Shown: one piece after another, positions 34,809 to 46,961 of the stretch
How positions within the stretch are numbered: the first letter of the stretch is position 1
Layout: every line of letters starts with the position of its first letter
From: Diadema setosum
Lineage: Eukaryota; Echinodermata; Echinoidea; Diadematoida; Diadematidae
Assembly (NCBI RefSeq): GCF_964275005.1
Contig: NC_092704.1
Span: 13,618,371 to 13,682,370 of the forward strand
Direction: 5' to 3'
DNA: 64,000 bases
The notes under the pieces: generated by a model
Database searches by the model: none
What the model was told of the DNA's origin: nothing
Seen by the model: only the letters and a program-made list of their open reading frames with translations
Program-made: the position numbers and the translations under genes

Positions 34809-35207
34809 TTAAAGGGATTGTATAGTTTTGGTTGGGATGGGGCTTCAGGTTTCCAACATTTTTTTTTTACTTTTTGGTGAGATAATGAGAAACGTCTTAT
34901 GAAGTATGAAAGAGCATTTAATTCTAAGAGAAATTCAAAGTTTATTTGAAGAAAATTAGTTTTGAAATAGCTGAGATATTCAAAACAAAGCTATCCTAAT
35001 AAACGGTGGGACACACCTTTTGTTAGGATCGCTTTGTTTTATTTTGTTTTTGGATATCTCACTCAGCAAAACCGATTTTCATCAAATAAACTTTGAATTC
35101 CTTTTCGAATTGTATGCTCTTTAACAGTTCATACCGTATTTCCTCCAAGTATCGTGCAGAAAGTTAAAAGCTGAATCCTTAGCTCAACCAATATAAATTC
35201 CCTTTAA
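34809..35207. mobile_element. Palindromic MITE with TTAAAGGG ends, copy 2
   Basis: It starts TTAAAGGGATTGTATAGTTT and ends TATAAATTCCCTTTAA, with mirrored arms around about 35010. The duplicated locus near 14710 reads straight across (TTCTGGAACCTAGAC) without it, so the insertion is younger than the segmental duplication. Confidence 0.75.
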
Positions 35208-36820
35208 CCTGGACTTAATACGAAACAACATAATATACGGCACATGGATTAGGCATCCTCCTTCCACATACATGTAGTTTTCTTTAACCAATAGTCAGGT
35301 TTGAGCATCAAGTAGTTGGTAACACTCACTGCATTGTTTGAAATATAGTACGAACATTCCAAATACCAAAAAATTCTTGATAAAATTTGGCATTTCAAAA
35401 TTACAATAAGTTTGCTTATTTGTTAATTTTATTCATACACGGGTTAGAATACCTGCACTCTAATTAAGTACCTTAATTTGGGTCTAATCACTTTGAGATA
35501 CAAAAGAGAGGACAACGCAATACATGGGAACATATAAATCATGAAAATCATCCGAACCGCGAAAGGCACGTATTTTTGTCAGATATTGTGTGTATTTTAG
35601 AAACGGTAAACGGCTACTTTCAGGTGATAGCATTGCAGTTACTGGTTTGATGAGCGACTTATCACTTACCAACTGTGCTGCCTCGAATCCTTGTACACAA
35701 TAACGATGAATCTCTGATTTAGAGGGTATTATAGGAACGCATGAACCAAAGATGAAAGTAACGAGGACATAATGTATCTATACGTACAATACAAAAGCTT
35801 CTGCGGTTCATGTTGCAAGAATTGGAGAGTCAACGTTCAAGGTGATACATGGGCTCGATCTCGAAACGGGGGGGGGGTCGCTTTCTTTTTTCTTTTACAG
35901 TGTATACTGGCAAGAATCCCATGCCAACGGAAATTGGCCAGGGTATACTAGAAACAATTACCGGGTATCCGGAGACTGCGCAATACACGAGACTGCATGC
36001 ATCGTCACAGTCGGAATTTCAACAGGTTGCATTATATGGGTACTGGGGAATTCCAGAGTCCTCATGAACTGTTTGTGTTTGACAGCGTGGGGAGTCTAAT
36101 CATACTCGATCATTTAGTGTTCAACTTAGACTTATTTCCTTCCATTAAGCTGGCCATTGTGCACAGGTTGAATTAGCGAAGGAGTGAGGAAGACGGCTAC
36201 TATCACACTGAGAAATTTGATGCGGATCAGCCACTTGCTGAACAGCAGATGTTCCTGACCACCGAAGCTTGTCTGAGAGACTTGTTCGACATAGCAACAA
36301 CAGCTACCCGTGTTGCAACTAAATTTGCTTGAAGGTAGGCCTACTACAGGTTGACCATATTGCCTGTTACAATACACTGAGGTACTTAGTTTGAGGAAAG
36401 CACTAAACTTTCCAAGCTTGGCATTACCTATTGTCAGTACATGGCCAGGGCCGCTCTTATATTTCTTTCTAATACTTTTATACTTTAATAGTGGCCGTAA
36501 AACGGCCTATTCTGTTTAATGGTAACGCATGAATAAATGAAGCAGTTCCTGAATTGTATAGATAAATGCTACCTGGTCCCTTTATCTCAAATATGTTTTT
36601 GTCTCTTTTGCTATGCCAATAGTGACAGCTGTAGAAATACATATTTCGTGCCTTGTTCTTTTTTAAAAGATAATCATAGACAGAAGTGCAATCTAAAATC
36701 AATCAAACAATGTTAAGCGTTCGTCTTTACATGGAAATTTCTTTTTTTATACAGTTGTTGGCAAAGTGTTGAAGAAAAAGAGCAAAATATGCCATATACC
36801 TGGTGGTGAGTAAAGTATAG
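35208..36820 (+). promoter_or_regulatory. Duplicated 5' flank of plus BTB gene 2
   Basis: Counterpart of about 14720-14820 and 15776-17350. Conserved blocks include the AACTGTGCTGCCTCGAATCCTTG region (about 35668), the G run plus GGAGACTGCGCAA (about 35866-35985) and AGCGAAGGAGTGAGGAAGACGGCTA (about 36173). A 5'-UTR exon and the promoter of plus gene 2 should lie here; the start site cannot be assigned. No conserved protein frame. Confidence 0.5.
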
Positions 36821-37653
36821 ATGTTCCAGCCCAATGCCATCAGATTTGCATTTGAATTAATGAGAAAGCGTTCCAATTCAAGCGATTTTCGTCAACGCTC
36901 TACTTCATTCAACTTAGAGAGAAGTTCATTCAATTCAACGACGCAAAGATTGCATTCAATTTCGCGCCAGCAGGATAGACGTTCAGTGTCGTCCCATGTA
37001 TCAATCTTACTTTAATTTATATACACATACAACTTCGAACTATAATTTAATATTTGAATTCAATCAACATTAACAACCTCTATTTCAAATGATTTATTTA
37101 TACATGTCTACTTCCCATTTTCAATATTGAAAATTCAATTTTATAATTTGATTTTTATTTTAAAGTTTACTTAATCAGTTATTTTTTATTCATATTTTAA
37201 GTATTTCTCATCTTTCTTCCAATTTCAATTTATTCATTATCAATAATATGGATACAATACTTAAGGTATTGTCATGATTTATCCAAAAAAAAATCACGAG
37301 CAGCTCTCAAAGTTGTGCATTTGTGAGTGTATGCTTATGAAAGTTTTACTTCGTTTGACGGTTTGTCGTAGGAATGACAAATTTCAGTATAGTTAAAGGT
37401 CGATCCCATTTGACAGTACGTTAAGTTTAGATTATTAGCTCAAACAGATGAGTTACTACGAAGAACATGCAGTAACGAAAAACCCTGCCCATATGCTGTA
37501 AATGCTTGCCTATTCGTGAATTTGAATATTTTAACGTTCATCATGGCAGTGCTGATGCGAATTTGAATGCGTTTCGCGTGCAATTTTAATGTGAACGCGC
37601 ATTTTAAACGTTTATGTGAGAAAATCATCAGATATAGAATGCTAATGAAATTA
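36821..37653. other. AT-rich insert, part of a larger foldback?
   Basis: A,T-rich sequence absent from the upstream copy. The stretch CATCAGATTTGCATT (about 36838) and neighbouring AATTCAAGCG words have inverted partners at about 39500-39590 (AATGCGAATCTGATG). 36821-39590 may therefore be one large insertion whose core was later filled by the GTGTCACACC elements. No gene. Confidence 0.35.
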
Positions 37654-38627
37654 AAGGCCGTGTCACACCTTTCCGGGCAAGCCTTGCGTGCGACTTGCAA
37701 AGAAGAATTTTTACTACCCGGAGGTCCCTGGAATGAGCCGCACATGACAGTACCTACTACGTTTCTCACCCGTAGTCACCCGGAGGTGTGCACGCAAATC
37801 TATTTACCCGCAACCATGTTTAAGGCCGTGTCACACCATTGCGGGCAAGCTACGCGGGCTTGTGGCGAGGAGGTAGTTTCCAGCACGTAGAAGATTTTCA
37901 GCGGGCGAACAAGAATGCTTGCAATTTTCATTCATGCCTTGTCATACCGTACGGGGGAACTTCTGCGGCTTGACTTGCGGGGAAACAAATTTACTCCCCG
38001 GAGCTCTCCGCAGTTGGTCCGCACCTGACAGTATCTAGCGCGTAGTTGCCCGGAGGTGCTCACGCAAGTCCGATTTAACCGCAGCCAAGTTTTGAGCATG
38101 ACCAAAACTTTTTCCGGGTGAGTCGCGGGAATGCCCGAAGAGGTCCACGCAGAACGCCAGTAGGAGACCCTTAGCGGCAGTACTTCCCAGGCAATTCCCA
38201 CGCAGGTACTTCGCAGTCCCGTATGCAGCCAAGATAATGAAATTCTGTGAGATTTCAGCCATTTCATTAGAGGAATTCCTTCACTGAGTTGTCAGCCCCC
38301 ACGCGACTGGTGCAAAGGTCATACAGTATACTCGCAAGTATAACGCGTCCAGCAAGCGCTGACTCGCACAAATCCTTTTCCGCCTTCAGGAATGTCCAGT
38401 ATGCTAGAAAATCCCTACACGTAACAAGCCCGAGTAGCTTGCCCGGAAAGGTGTGACAGGGCCTAAACACGGTTGCGGGTAAAAAAAAAATATGCGTGCG
38501 CACCTCCCTGCGACTACTTTTGAGATACATGCTAGGTACTGTCATGTGCGGATCATCTACGGGGACCTCCGGGTAGTCAAAATTGTTCTTTGCAAGTCGC
38601 ACGCAAGGCTGGTGTGACACGGCCTTT
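37654..38627. mobile_element. GTGTCACACC foldback (outer) interrupted by a second member
   Basis: The outer arms 37654-37825 (AAGGCCGTGTCACACCTTTCCGGGCAAGC...) and about 38467-38627 (mirror, ...GTGTGACACGGCCTTT) pair with each other. Between them lies an inner element, 37826-38466, which begins AAGGCCGTGTCACACCATTGCGGGCAAGC and ends GCCCGGAAAGGTGTGACAGGGCCT. GC-rich, non-coding; the apparent open frames on both strands are products of the palindromes. Confidence 0.65.
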
Positions 38628-39484
38628 AGGCCCTGTCACACCTTTCCGGGCAAGCTATGCATTCTGTTGCGTGTAGGGATTTTCCAGCATACCGGGATTT
38701 TCTGAGGGCGAACAAGGATTTGGGCGAGTCAGTGCATGTGTCTTACTTGCTGGACGCGTTCTACTTAAATTTTACTTGTGGGCATACTGTGTGACCTTTG
38801 AACCAGTCGCGTGGGGGCTGACAACTCAGTGAAGGAATTCCTCTAAAGGAATGGCAAAAGTCCCACAGAATGTCATTATCTTGGCTGCATACGGGGCCTG
38901 CGAAGTACCTGCGTGGGAGTTGCCTGCGAAGTGCTGCCGCTAAGGGCCTCCTATTGGCGTTCTGCGTGGACATCTCCGGGCATCCCCGCGACTCACCCGG
39001 AAAAAGTTTTGGTCATGCTCAAAACTTGGCTGCGGTTAAAATCGGACTTGCGTGAGCACCTCCGGGCAAGTACAGGCGAGATACGTGCTAGGTACTGTCA
39101 GGTGCGGACCAACTGCGGAGAGCTCCAGGGAGCAAATTCGTTTCCCCGCAAATCCAGCCGCAAAACTTCCCCAGATACGGTATAACAAGGCCTTGAGCAT
39201 GCTCAAAACTTGTTCCGAGTGAGTCGTGGGGTTCGCTCGCAGAGGTACACGCAGAACACCAGTAGGAGACTCTTACCGGCAGCACCTCGCAGGAGTTGGC
39301 TCTCACGCAGGTCATACGGAATGCACGCAAGTAGAAGCTAAGTAGCACGCGTCTAGTAGGTAGAAACAAATGCAAAAATTGCAAACATTCTTGTTCGCCC
39401 CCGGAAAATCTTCTACGTGCTGGAAACTACCTCCTCGCCACAAGCCCGCGTAGCTTGCCCGGAAAGGTGTGACCCGGCCTTAAA
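38628..39484. mobile_element. GTGTCACACC foldback, adjoining copy
   Basis: It starts AGGCCCTGTCACACCTTTCCGGGCAAGC and ends GCCCGGAAAGGTGTGACCCGGCCTT. Read in reverse it is collinear with the inner element at 37826-38466: CCACAAGCCCGCGTAGCTTGCC pairs with GGCAAGCTACGCGGGCTTGTGG, and both carry the GGTCATGCTCAAAACTTGG segment in opposite orientation. Non-coding. Confidence 0.65.
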
Positions 39485-39898
39485 TCAAATGAGTTAGCGT
39501 TTTTGAATGTCGATCTTGGTGATCATTCAAATTCACTTGAACTCGAATGATCTCATCGCGTAGAATGCGAATCTGATGAAATTTGGCGGGAAAACCTGTG
39601 TTATGTCAGTGACGAGGACAGAATGTCAGCTACGATGAAATTACTCATTGTGTCTCTCTTGAATTGAATTATTACTTGACAACCCTTCATATCTCTGGAT
39701 CATATTCACTCCACTGCATGTCAACATGGGGCCTAACACTTTTGAGTACATGCAAATAGCATGCGTTTAAAATTCTGACACGGCCAGGAGAACAAGAAGT
39801 GTGATTAACAAGTTCTCCAGTATATGTTTTTCTGTACTCATAAACTTTCCAACTTTAAGATCAGCCTCTTACCAATGAAGCAATGACATTTTACACAG
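39485..39898 (+). other. Proximal 5' flank of plus gene 2
   Basis: From about 39600 it is collinear with 17390-17666 (shared CTGGATCATATTCACTC.A.TGCATGTCAACATG). It ends with the acceptor ATTTTACACAG at 39898, 13 nt before the ATG. Confidence 0.55.
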
Positions 39899-39911
39899 GT
39901 ATTCCTGGAAG

Positions 39912-41366
39912 ATGGCTCTGGAGGTATTGTACTCTTGCCAAGAAGCACTTTCTCAAAAGCTCAATGTTTATCTAAAGAATAGCGAACTATCAGACATCTC
40001 TGTCAAAGTCGGATTAAGACAGTATCCCGCTCACCGCCTGGTCCTTGGTGCAGCAAGTGGAACCCTTGCAAAGATGATGGAGGAGAATCCTGGAAAAATT
40101 CTCCAGTTGAAAGCAGAAGCCACGGAGAGTGAGATTGAGGTCTTTGAGCGGATGTTGGGCTACATGTACACTGGCGAGATTAAGTTTTCAGGAGAGAACA
40201 TCCGATTGATGATTGGTTGGGCTCACCAACTAGCTATGCAGGAATTGAGCAAAATAGCGCAGGATTGGTTGTTGGAGTCCTTTCATGGTGACAGTATGGT
40301 GGGCGTCATCAAGTGGCTGAGGGAATCTGATGAAGGGTGTTTCAAGACTATGAAGGATCGATGCATCCAAACCTTGGCTCATTACTTTGAATACATACCA
40401 GAGACCTCATGGCTAGGACTCTCAGCGGACGAGGTTCTGGCCATCATAGAGAGGAATGACCTTGTTGTGGCTAATGAAGAAACTGTCATCAAGAAGGTGG
40501 ATGCCTGGCTCCTGGGGCATGAACACGCTGAAGGCATCAAGGAGTTGTACGGGAAGATGGCCAGTAGGATACGACTTCCATGGGTGGGAACTGCCAATCT
40601 TGTCTCTCTGACGAAGACTTCACCACTAGTCCAATTTGTTGACAGAGAGTGCCCGCATCTGCTGTCGAAGGCATATAAGGCCCGCGCTCTTTGCTCCGAG
40701 ATGGACTATGATGAGAATCCAACAGGACAGGGAGACTGCTTCCCACTGGGCAAGGAGGATGCGCAACCAAGACCATACCTCAATGCTACATCATTTAAAC
40801 AGGAAAGACATAGTCATCCCTCCAGAGAATCTCAAGACAAGAAATTTCAAACGCTTCCCGTAGAATCTCACACAGAGGTACCGTGTAGCATCCAGATGAA
40901 GAATGGGTCATGGACAGACACCAAATTGGAGATGACTGTTAAGCTGGAGTCCCAAAAGTCAGGTGATGTTGAGGCATGGCATGCGAAGTACAATATCATA
41001 TTGTGCGACAGTGTGTACGTTGAGGACGTGTACGGGTACTATAATGAACCCTGCAGAGCAAGAATACAACACAAGGGAAAATACTACAGGATAGCCATTG
41101 TGACGACAAGTAGCGACAAAGATGCTGAATTTTACCTACCGGACAACCCAGTTGTGACCGTGTGCCAGGGTTCCTTCCAGGATGTGTCACACTTGGAGGA
41201 AGTGTCAAATCGCCGCTATCGAGAATCCCATCATGTCATCACTATACGCACTCCACCCATCTTTGCTGGGAAGAAGCCCACCAGAATCAAGGCAATGAGT
41301 TTTATTTACATAACGAATAAAGATGATGACATACATGAAGATCTATCTACAGTTAAAGTGACATGA
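39912..41366 (+). CDS. BTB-BACK protein (BTBD17-like), plus gene 2, intronless CDS
   Basis: Single open frame of 484 aa. BTB at about residues 15-120 (LSDISVKVGLRQYPAHRLVL, MLGYMYTGEI), BACK at about 125-242 (GLSADEVLAIIERNDLVVAN, VIKKVDAWLL), a linker with AQPRPYLNA, and a beta-rich C-terminal domain ending near FIYITNKDDD. It is highly similar to plus gene 1 throughout except around residues 359-394, where this copy has a longer, Tyr/Cys-containing segment (CDSVYVEDVYGYYNEPC) in place of NNRNDDELL. No signal peptide or transmembrane segment. Divergently paired with minus gene 2; the interval of 9.4 kb is swollen by MITEs and the GTGTCACACC nest. A CUL3-adaptor role is a family-level inference. 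Confidence 0.9.
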   Translation: MALEVLYSCQEALSQKLNVYLKNSELSDISVKVGLRQYPAHRLVLGAASGTLAKMMEENPGKILQLKAEATESEIEVFERMLGYMYTGEIKFSGENIRLMIGWAHQLAMQELSKIAQDWLLESFHGDSMVGVIKWLRESDEGCFKTMKDRCIQTLAHYFEYIPETSWLGLSADEVLAIIERNDLVVANEETVIKKVDAWLLGHEHAEGIKELYGKMASRIRLPWVGTANLVSLTKTSPLVQFVDRECPHLLSKAYKARALCSEMDYDENPTGQGDCFPLGKEDAQPRPYLNATSFKQERHSHPSRESQDKKFQTLPVESHTEVPCSIQMKNGSWTDTKLEMTVKLESQKSGDVEAWHAKYNIILCDSVYVEDVYGYYNEPCRARIQHKGKYYRIAIVTTSSDKDAEFYLPDNPVVTVCQGSFQDVSHLEEVSNRRYRESHHVITIRTPPIFAGKKPTRIKAMSFIYITNKDDDIHEDLSTVKVT

Positions 41367-44100
41367 TGGGATGGGATGGGAATGATTTTAATGAAGTTCA
41401 AGAATAGCGCCACCCTGTGCCAGACTTTATTATGACGTGTCGCCCGCGTTTGTGGTTTTCGCCACTTCTGGCAGAGACATATGAGCGGTATGTATGTAGA
41501 TATGAAGCAAGCTGGCAAAGATCAGGCAAGTTTGTGTGATGCACACATTACAATGATCAAATCCAAATTTTCTATGTAAAGTTCTTTTTTTTTTTTTTTA
41601 GTGTGTGTGTGTGGAAAAATATTGGATGCACTCCAACATATAGGCCCTGCTTTGCAACCTTATGTTTAACCCATCAAAGACGATCCTACATTGAAAATGC
41701 ACCTGTACACTACTTTTTAATCAGAAAAAAAAAGAAAAGAAAAGGCAAGTTTGCCTTAATTCCTCAAATGGCATTGTATATAAAGAAACTGTATCTTGTC
41801 GGCTAAAGTCAATTTTACTTTTTCACTTGAATCATAAAAGTGTGAGAGACAGTGTTACAGCTTTGGCATGTTTCTTTTGTTTTTGTGATGTCTGTTAGGA
41901 TGTATCATTTGTAATGATCCGCACAGTCTTGGTGTACTGCTAGTTTTAATATAGTAAGTCCTAGCATTCTTTCCTCATCTGAAAAAAAAAAATGTTAACC
42001 ATGTAAATTTCTTTATGGTGACTTGAGAGTTTATCTTTTTTGGTGGTTGTTTTGTACTCTGCTGGACATGCCACTCAAAGAAACAGAATAGAAATCAATA
42101 AAAAAGGAACGATCGACTACTACCACTGGAAAATATTGTGTGTATGGGTTGCCCATAGGTCTGTAGGTGGGCCGTGGATGGGGAGATGTGGAGGAAAAAA
42201 TATCAACAAAGAACAGTAGGTAGCACCTTGGTTTGCAGGCTGATGTGGTACATACAGGCATTCAGTACATGCAGCGTATGAATGGGACTGAATAGGTACA
42301 TTTACCATTTTACCATTTACTTTTTCTTTTATTTACCATTTCTATATAAGAGGAGGTGCCTTTTATGTCAGGGCTGCGGTTGTACACAATGCCCCAAGTA
42401 TTACAGTAAACATACTGTAGAAGAGAAAAAAAAAAGATTTGAAAACACGATAACAACGTTCCTTTCGGAACTGTACATAAGAGTGTGAGCTGCACTATAC
42501 ATGTAATTATCTTTCTATATAGGCACTACCTTGCAGCTACCTGAAACATTTGTGGCAGAAAAGACAACGAAAATTAAAGCGTGGACATCTGCTATTGTTA
42601 TTGAAGTATTTTATCAAATCAAATCAGATTCTACCCTTTCATATACTAACTAATTTCCACTCCTTACCACAACTATCACTACTCTATACTTTCCCATGTA
42701 AAATATACTTTCTTCATTTTGAATTTCTCTCATAATTTAAATTTAAGTTCACGTGTGAGTGGAAACGAACTGGACACTCTTAAGGCGATGGCACATTTGT
42801 TCATCTCAGTTTCGTATAATTGATAAGATGGTTTGGTGAGAACATGTGAAACGTTTGTGACCGTCTTCTCTTTACCCGAATTTCAATGAAACTTTCAATG
42901 ATTTGTTTGTTAGAGATTATCCTACATGTAGTTTCATGAAATATCAAAGTTATCCTGAACATAAAGTTGAACTTTACTTTCAGTTTCCTCAAAACAGACT
43001 GATGGCTGCAGTGGTCTAGTAAAAGTACCCGTATGTTCCAGAAATGGCTTTAGGATACCTATCCATAGCTCTCTATGGATTCTCTTTGATACAGTACGTG
43101 GACTTCGTGACCGGCGGTTTTCATTTGTGATATTGAAATTTCATTATAACCGAACAAACAAACAAACAATAAAGAACACAGAGTGGATATTTTTGCAGCC
43201 TGAAGTTTTGCTTCATTGTAACCGGAATTTTGTTACAACGGTGTTCGTTATGTTAAACGGGAGTGCACTGCAGTAGAAATGTATAAGACATGAAACCAAA
43301 CCATGTATGAAATGTAAAACCATGAAATTTGACGCGAATGGAAGGTGCAGCACTATTGAGTGTATTTGCAAATGTAAAATGGGAATTACCCATTCTGCAG
43401 GTTATGATATTTATTTACAGACACCATGTATACCTGCAATTGAATGCTGTGGCTACAAAGGATTTAGAATTTTGACATGTCAATTAGTAAATCACATGTT
43501 ATGGAAAAATAGTTGATGTCATGAATTGATTAGCTAATTATTTTTGTACAGCAAAACACCCATGCGGTGGTGTTCGATTACACTTAGCACATTACGCTGT
43601 TGTCGTTGACTGCATAATCAAAATGCTAATGAAAACATGGCGATGGTATGTAGTAGAAAAACTAAATAATTTGGCTGCTGATACAGCAGTTTACATGCAG
43701 AGGCTAGCTTGCTTATTGATATTCTCTATAGGGATGGTGTCACAAACTGCAGTGCATTCACTTTATAAAAGCACACTAATACATGTCTGTGCTTGGTGAC
43801 ACAAAAATATCATTTAGATCAATCTGCTTCCAGTTGAACCGCTGCAATTTCATCCAAATTCTACCTTTGCCATTCCATTCAAGTGAAGTTGAATTGTACG
43901 AGCATAATTTATGCACGTAGAAATCTATTAAGTTTTATTTGGACTAATGTACACTGCTGATATTCCAAGAGTCCAAAGCAATAAAGTCCTTCTGTTTTCA
44001 AGTTGTGCAGTGTTCCCTGTGCATTATTCATAGCGTCCTTTACCTTTCATGCATGCGAGCATGTATCAGATATGATGAGCTCACAGCCTCGTTCAAAGGT
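41367..44100 (+). other. Duplicated 3' flank / probable long 3' UTR of plus gene 2
   Basis: Collinear in blocks with 19114-22450. AATAAAGTCCTTCTG at 43980 is the counterpart of the one at 22327 and is the best poly(A) signal candidate. At about 43135-43275 lies a repeat with 'CATTATAACCGAA...GTAACCGGAATTTTGTTACAACGGTGTTCGTTATGTTAAACGGGAGTGCACTG', which looks like a decayed dispersed element. No other gene. Confidence 0.5.
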
Positions 44101-45164
44101 TGGTGTTGGGAAGGTTTGAAAAGTAGCAAGAATTGTTTGCTGTTGTTGCTGCTCTTATTGTTTATTAACTCGATATTCTGACTGATTTGAGCAAGAGGAG
44201 GTAATAATATAGTCACGTGATTTATACAATAAGTATTGCTTCCAAGTCACAATCCGGCCATCGCTCCTCTCAGGGGTATACACCTATACCTCTGACCTGT
44301 AGGAACTTGATTTCTTCTCCCAGCATGCCCTTCAGGATGAATGACCCTTGGTAGGAAATGCTGTGCCTCTCGGATCAACGAATAGGTTTCTGGCATTTCA
44401 ACAGAGATATCAACATAACATAACAAAACATAACATAACAGAACATAACATAACATATCATAACATAACATAATTTAGTGAAAATAGGCAATTTTGCCAT
44501 TACCAATCCCAACCCCCTGCCCCACTAACACACACACAGACACACACACACACACAAGGAAAATAAAGGATCCATCTGGGTGGGACTATTAATTTAATGT
44601 GTTTGCATAGTAAGCTGTCATAGTTTCGATGAAGGCTAGAATGGCGGAAACACACAGACAGCGATGTCGTGAGCACTATCATGAGATACTTTGAATGTAG
44701 TATATGACCAATGAAGAAGAAAATAGCTATTTTGAAATATATATTCCCTTTTGATTAGTAGATCAAAAAGGTCATGTTTGTTCGTTGATTGGTGTTTGCA
44801 CAGAATATTATCTGAGGTTCCTCCAGAGTCCGGGAAAGTCTGTTTGTTGCAACATGTAGATGGGTGTCATTTCATCCAACACATGCATACAATACCGCCA
44901 GAGACAAAAGCAATTTTCGGAATGGCTAAAACATGGCCGAAAGTTCGACAATGATAGGCATATCATGGAGATCGAAGAAAGCACCGCCGGGTCTATGTGC
45001 ATTCACTTTAGAAATAATAGGATATGACAAGTTCAGTGTATAAAACTATTTCATAAATAACATTAAATATAATGTCAATGTAAGAAATAAATGCAATCAC
45101 TTTACGGAAGAAGTGTCTTCAGCGCTTTCCTTGATGGATATGATAGACTGATGAATAGAGGAAG

Positions 45165-45199
<35 letters not shown>

Positions 45200-45249
45200 A
45201 CATATACATATATATATATATATGTATATATATATATGTATACATATAC

Positions 45250-45280
<31 letters not shown>

Positions 45281-45365
45281 TGTATACATATACATATATA
45301 TATATGCTGTGCAAACACCAATCAATCGGGATATGTATATTCACATATAATGTATATATAGGGCA
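44101..45365. other. Non-coding stretch with several microsatellites
   Basis: AACAT pentamer tract at 44411-44473, (CA)n at 44527-44556, and a (TA)n/CATA tract at 45166-45304. The word GATTGGTGTTTGCACAG (about 44787) recurs inverted at about 45308 (CTGTGCAAACACCAATC), so 44783-45329 may be a foldback element with the TA tract in one arm. Open frames over the TA tract (poly Tyr-Ile) are artefacts. Confidence 0.55.
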
Positions 45366-46095
45366 CGTGTAAGGCACGTGACCTTGGTGTCATTATCCAA
45401 GATGATCTTAGTATGAAAACTCACATCAATAACATATGCAAATCTGCAGCCATAGGTCTATACAGGATTGGAAAATTGAGACACTTTCTCGATAAAGCAA
45501 CTACAGAAAAACTGGTTCATGCGTTTATTTTTAGTCATTTGGATAATAATAATGGTTTGCTCATTGGAGTTCCAGACTCTCACCTGAAAGGACTCCAACG
45601 GATACAAAATTCAGCCGCAAGGCTTGTGACACGCAAAAGGAAATTTGATCATATAACTCCCATTCTTCGTAGTCTTCATTGGCTGCCCATAAGAGCTCGT
45701 ATCAGGTTTAAGATTTTGACCCTTGCATTCAAATGTTTTCATGGAAATGCCCCTGCCTATCTCAGTGAACTCATCAAGCCATATCATCCTGGTCGTAATC
45801 TGCGCTCAAAATCAAAAAATCTCCTCTCTGAAATAAGTGTCAAATCTAAGACATATGGTGATAGGTCTTTTGGAAAAATGGCACCCTCATTATGGAATAA
45901 TCTCCCTCTCAGTGTTAGATGCATTACAGATTTTGATAAATTCAAATCTGTGTTAAAAATTCACCTTTTTGACAATTGTTGATTACATGTTTGAATTAGA
46001 GAAATATGTGATAGATTTTGTTTCATTATTTTGTACACGCATCGAGACTATTTGTATGGTATTATGCGTTTCTAAGAACTGACTATTATTATATT
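45366..46095 (+). mobile_element. 5'-truncated L2/CR1-type LINE fragment
   Basis: Open frame 45413-45982 (189 aa), extending upstream in frame, encodes the C-terminal region of a non-LTR reverse transcriptase: [83 protein letters not shown] and SFGKMAPSLWNNLPL. It is a relative of the fragment at 14821-15775, with an uninterrupted frame and so perhaps younger. The palm domain and endonuclease are missing. The 3' end is ATTATT-rich. Confidence 0.85.
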
Positions 46096-46835
46096 ATCAT
46101 TATATATTCATGATCTGACTGCTGCAAATGGATGCATTGCGAATATCAGCTCGACATCATAGATCAGCAAACAAAACCTTAACTTTCGAAATCTACGATA
46201 TACCAGGAAGAGTTTTTCGCTTCATTGACATATTGACATCACAATTCATTAATCTTTGAAGGGCGTGTCGCGAAAGTACACGTGTATTCCAGAAGGCATA
46301 TTCTGTCCATCACAAAAAGTAGAACAATGTGACGTCATGAATTGAATGACGATGCCATCCGATAAAATAAACGCTGCCTTCCAGTGATGGAAATTTAAAA
46401 CCCCACCGTAAATTATTAACGCGCCTATCTTGGCTCTTAAATCATATTAAGGCCTACTCAAAGTCTTGGACACGTACAGAATTACATGCTTAACATTAAT
46501 CATGGAATTTAATATACTCGTGTCCTAAAACCAATTCGTTGATCCACTTTCAACCTTTATTTGTACTATATACAATTCCGATTTGTACCACATGAGACTG
46601 CCATCACACTATAGGTGTTCTTATGATCTGACCACCACAACGACGACGATGACCACTGTACGTGTACTAGATTTAATGATGGACAGTGGCGTAACATTAT
46701 GCATAACTGAAGTTTATTTATTCATAAAGTGACGGAACGTGGAAAAAAAAAAACAAGTCAAGTCTCCTTTCTGCGCCATTTATCACGACGTCGGATCTAG
46801 CAAGTCAAAGTATCCTTTCATGTTCAGACATAAAT
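46096..46835. other. Non-coding, nothing recognised
   Basis: No coding, repeat or RNA signal that I can identify before the BTB-gene relic. Confidence 0.4.
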
Positions 46836-46961
46836 ATTTTCGTCATTTTGTTGTTTTCTGTTGTAACGCTTTTACTTTCATCATTGTGTCTCATTTCCAT
46901 CATCGAGCTACATGGAATCGTACTATTGCACGTTGCACTTTCGATTCAGGATTATTTCACT
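46836..46961 (-). pseudogene. Relic of a minus-strand BTB gene (C-terminal coding end only)
   Basis: Nucleotide similarity to about 7650-7790, the C-terminal coding end of minus gene 1: TTTTCTGTTG..ACGCTTTT.CT.TC.TCAT, then a TTCCAT.ATC.AAGCTACATG.AAT stretch, then TTGCAC.TT.CGAT..G. Alignment stops where the palindromic MITE begins at 46962, and nothing BTB-like is seen right of that element. The fragment lies between plus gene 2 and minus gene 3. It is probably the remnant of an additional minus copy that was lost by deletion or truncated by the MITE. Not functional. Confidence 0.6.

Noticed and set aside
37567-39384. Several 90-117-codon frames on both strands
   Set aside because: They mirror each other across palindromic GTGTCACACC elements and carry no domain.
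45091-45377. Poly Tyr-Ile open frames on both strands
   Set aside because: Direct translation of a (TA)n/CATA microsatellite.
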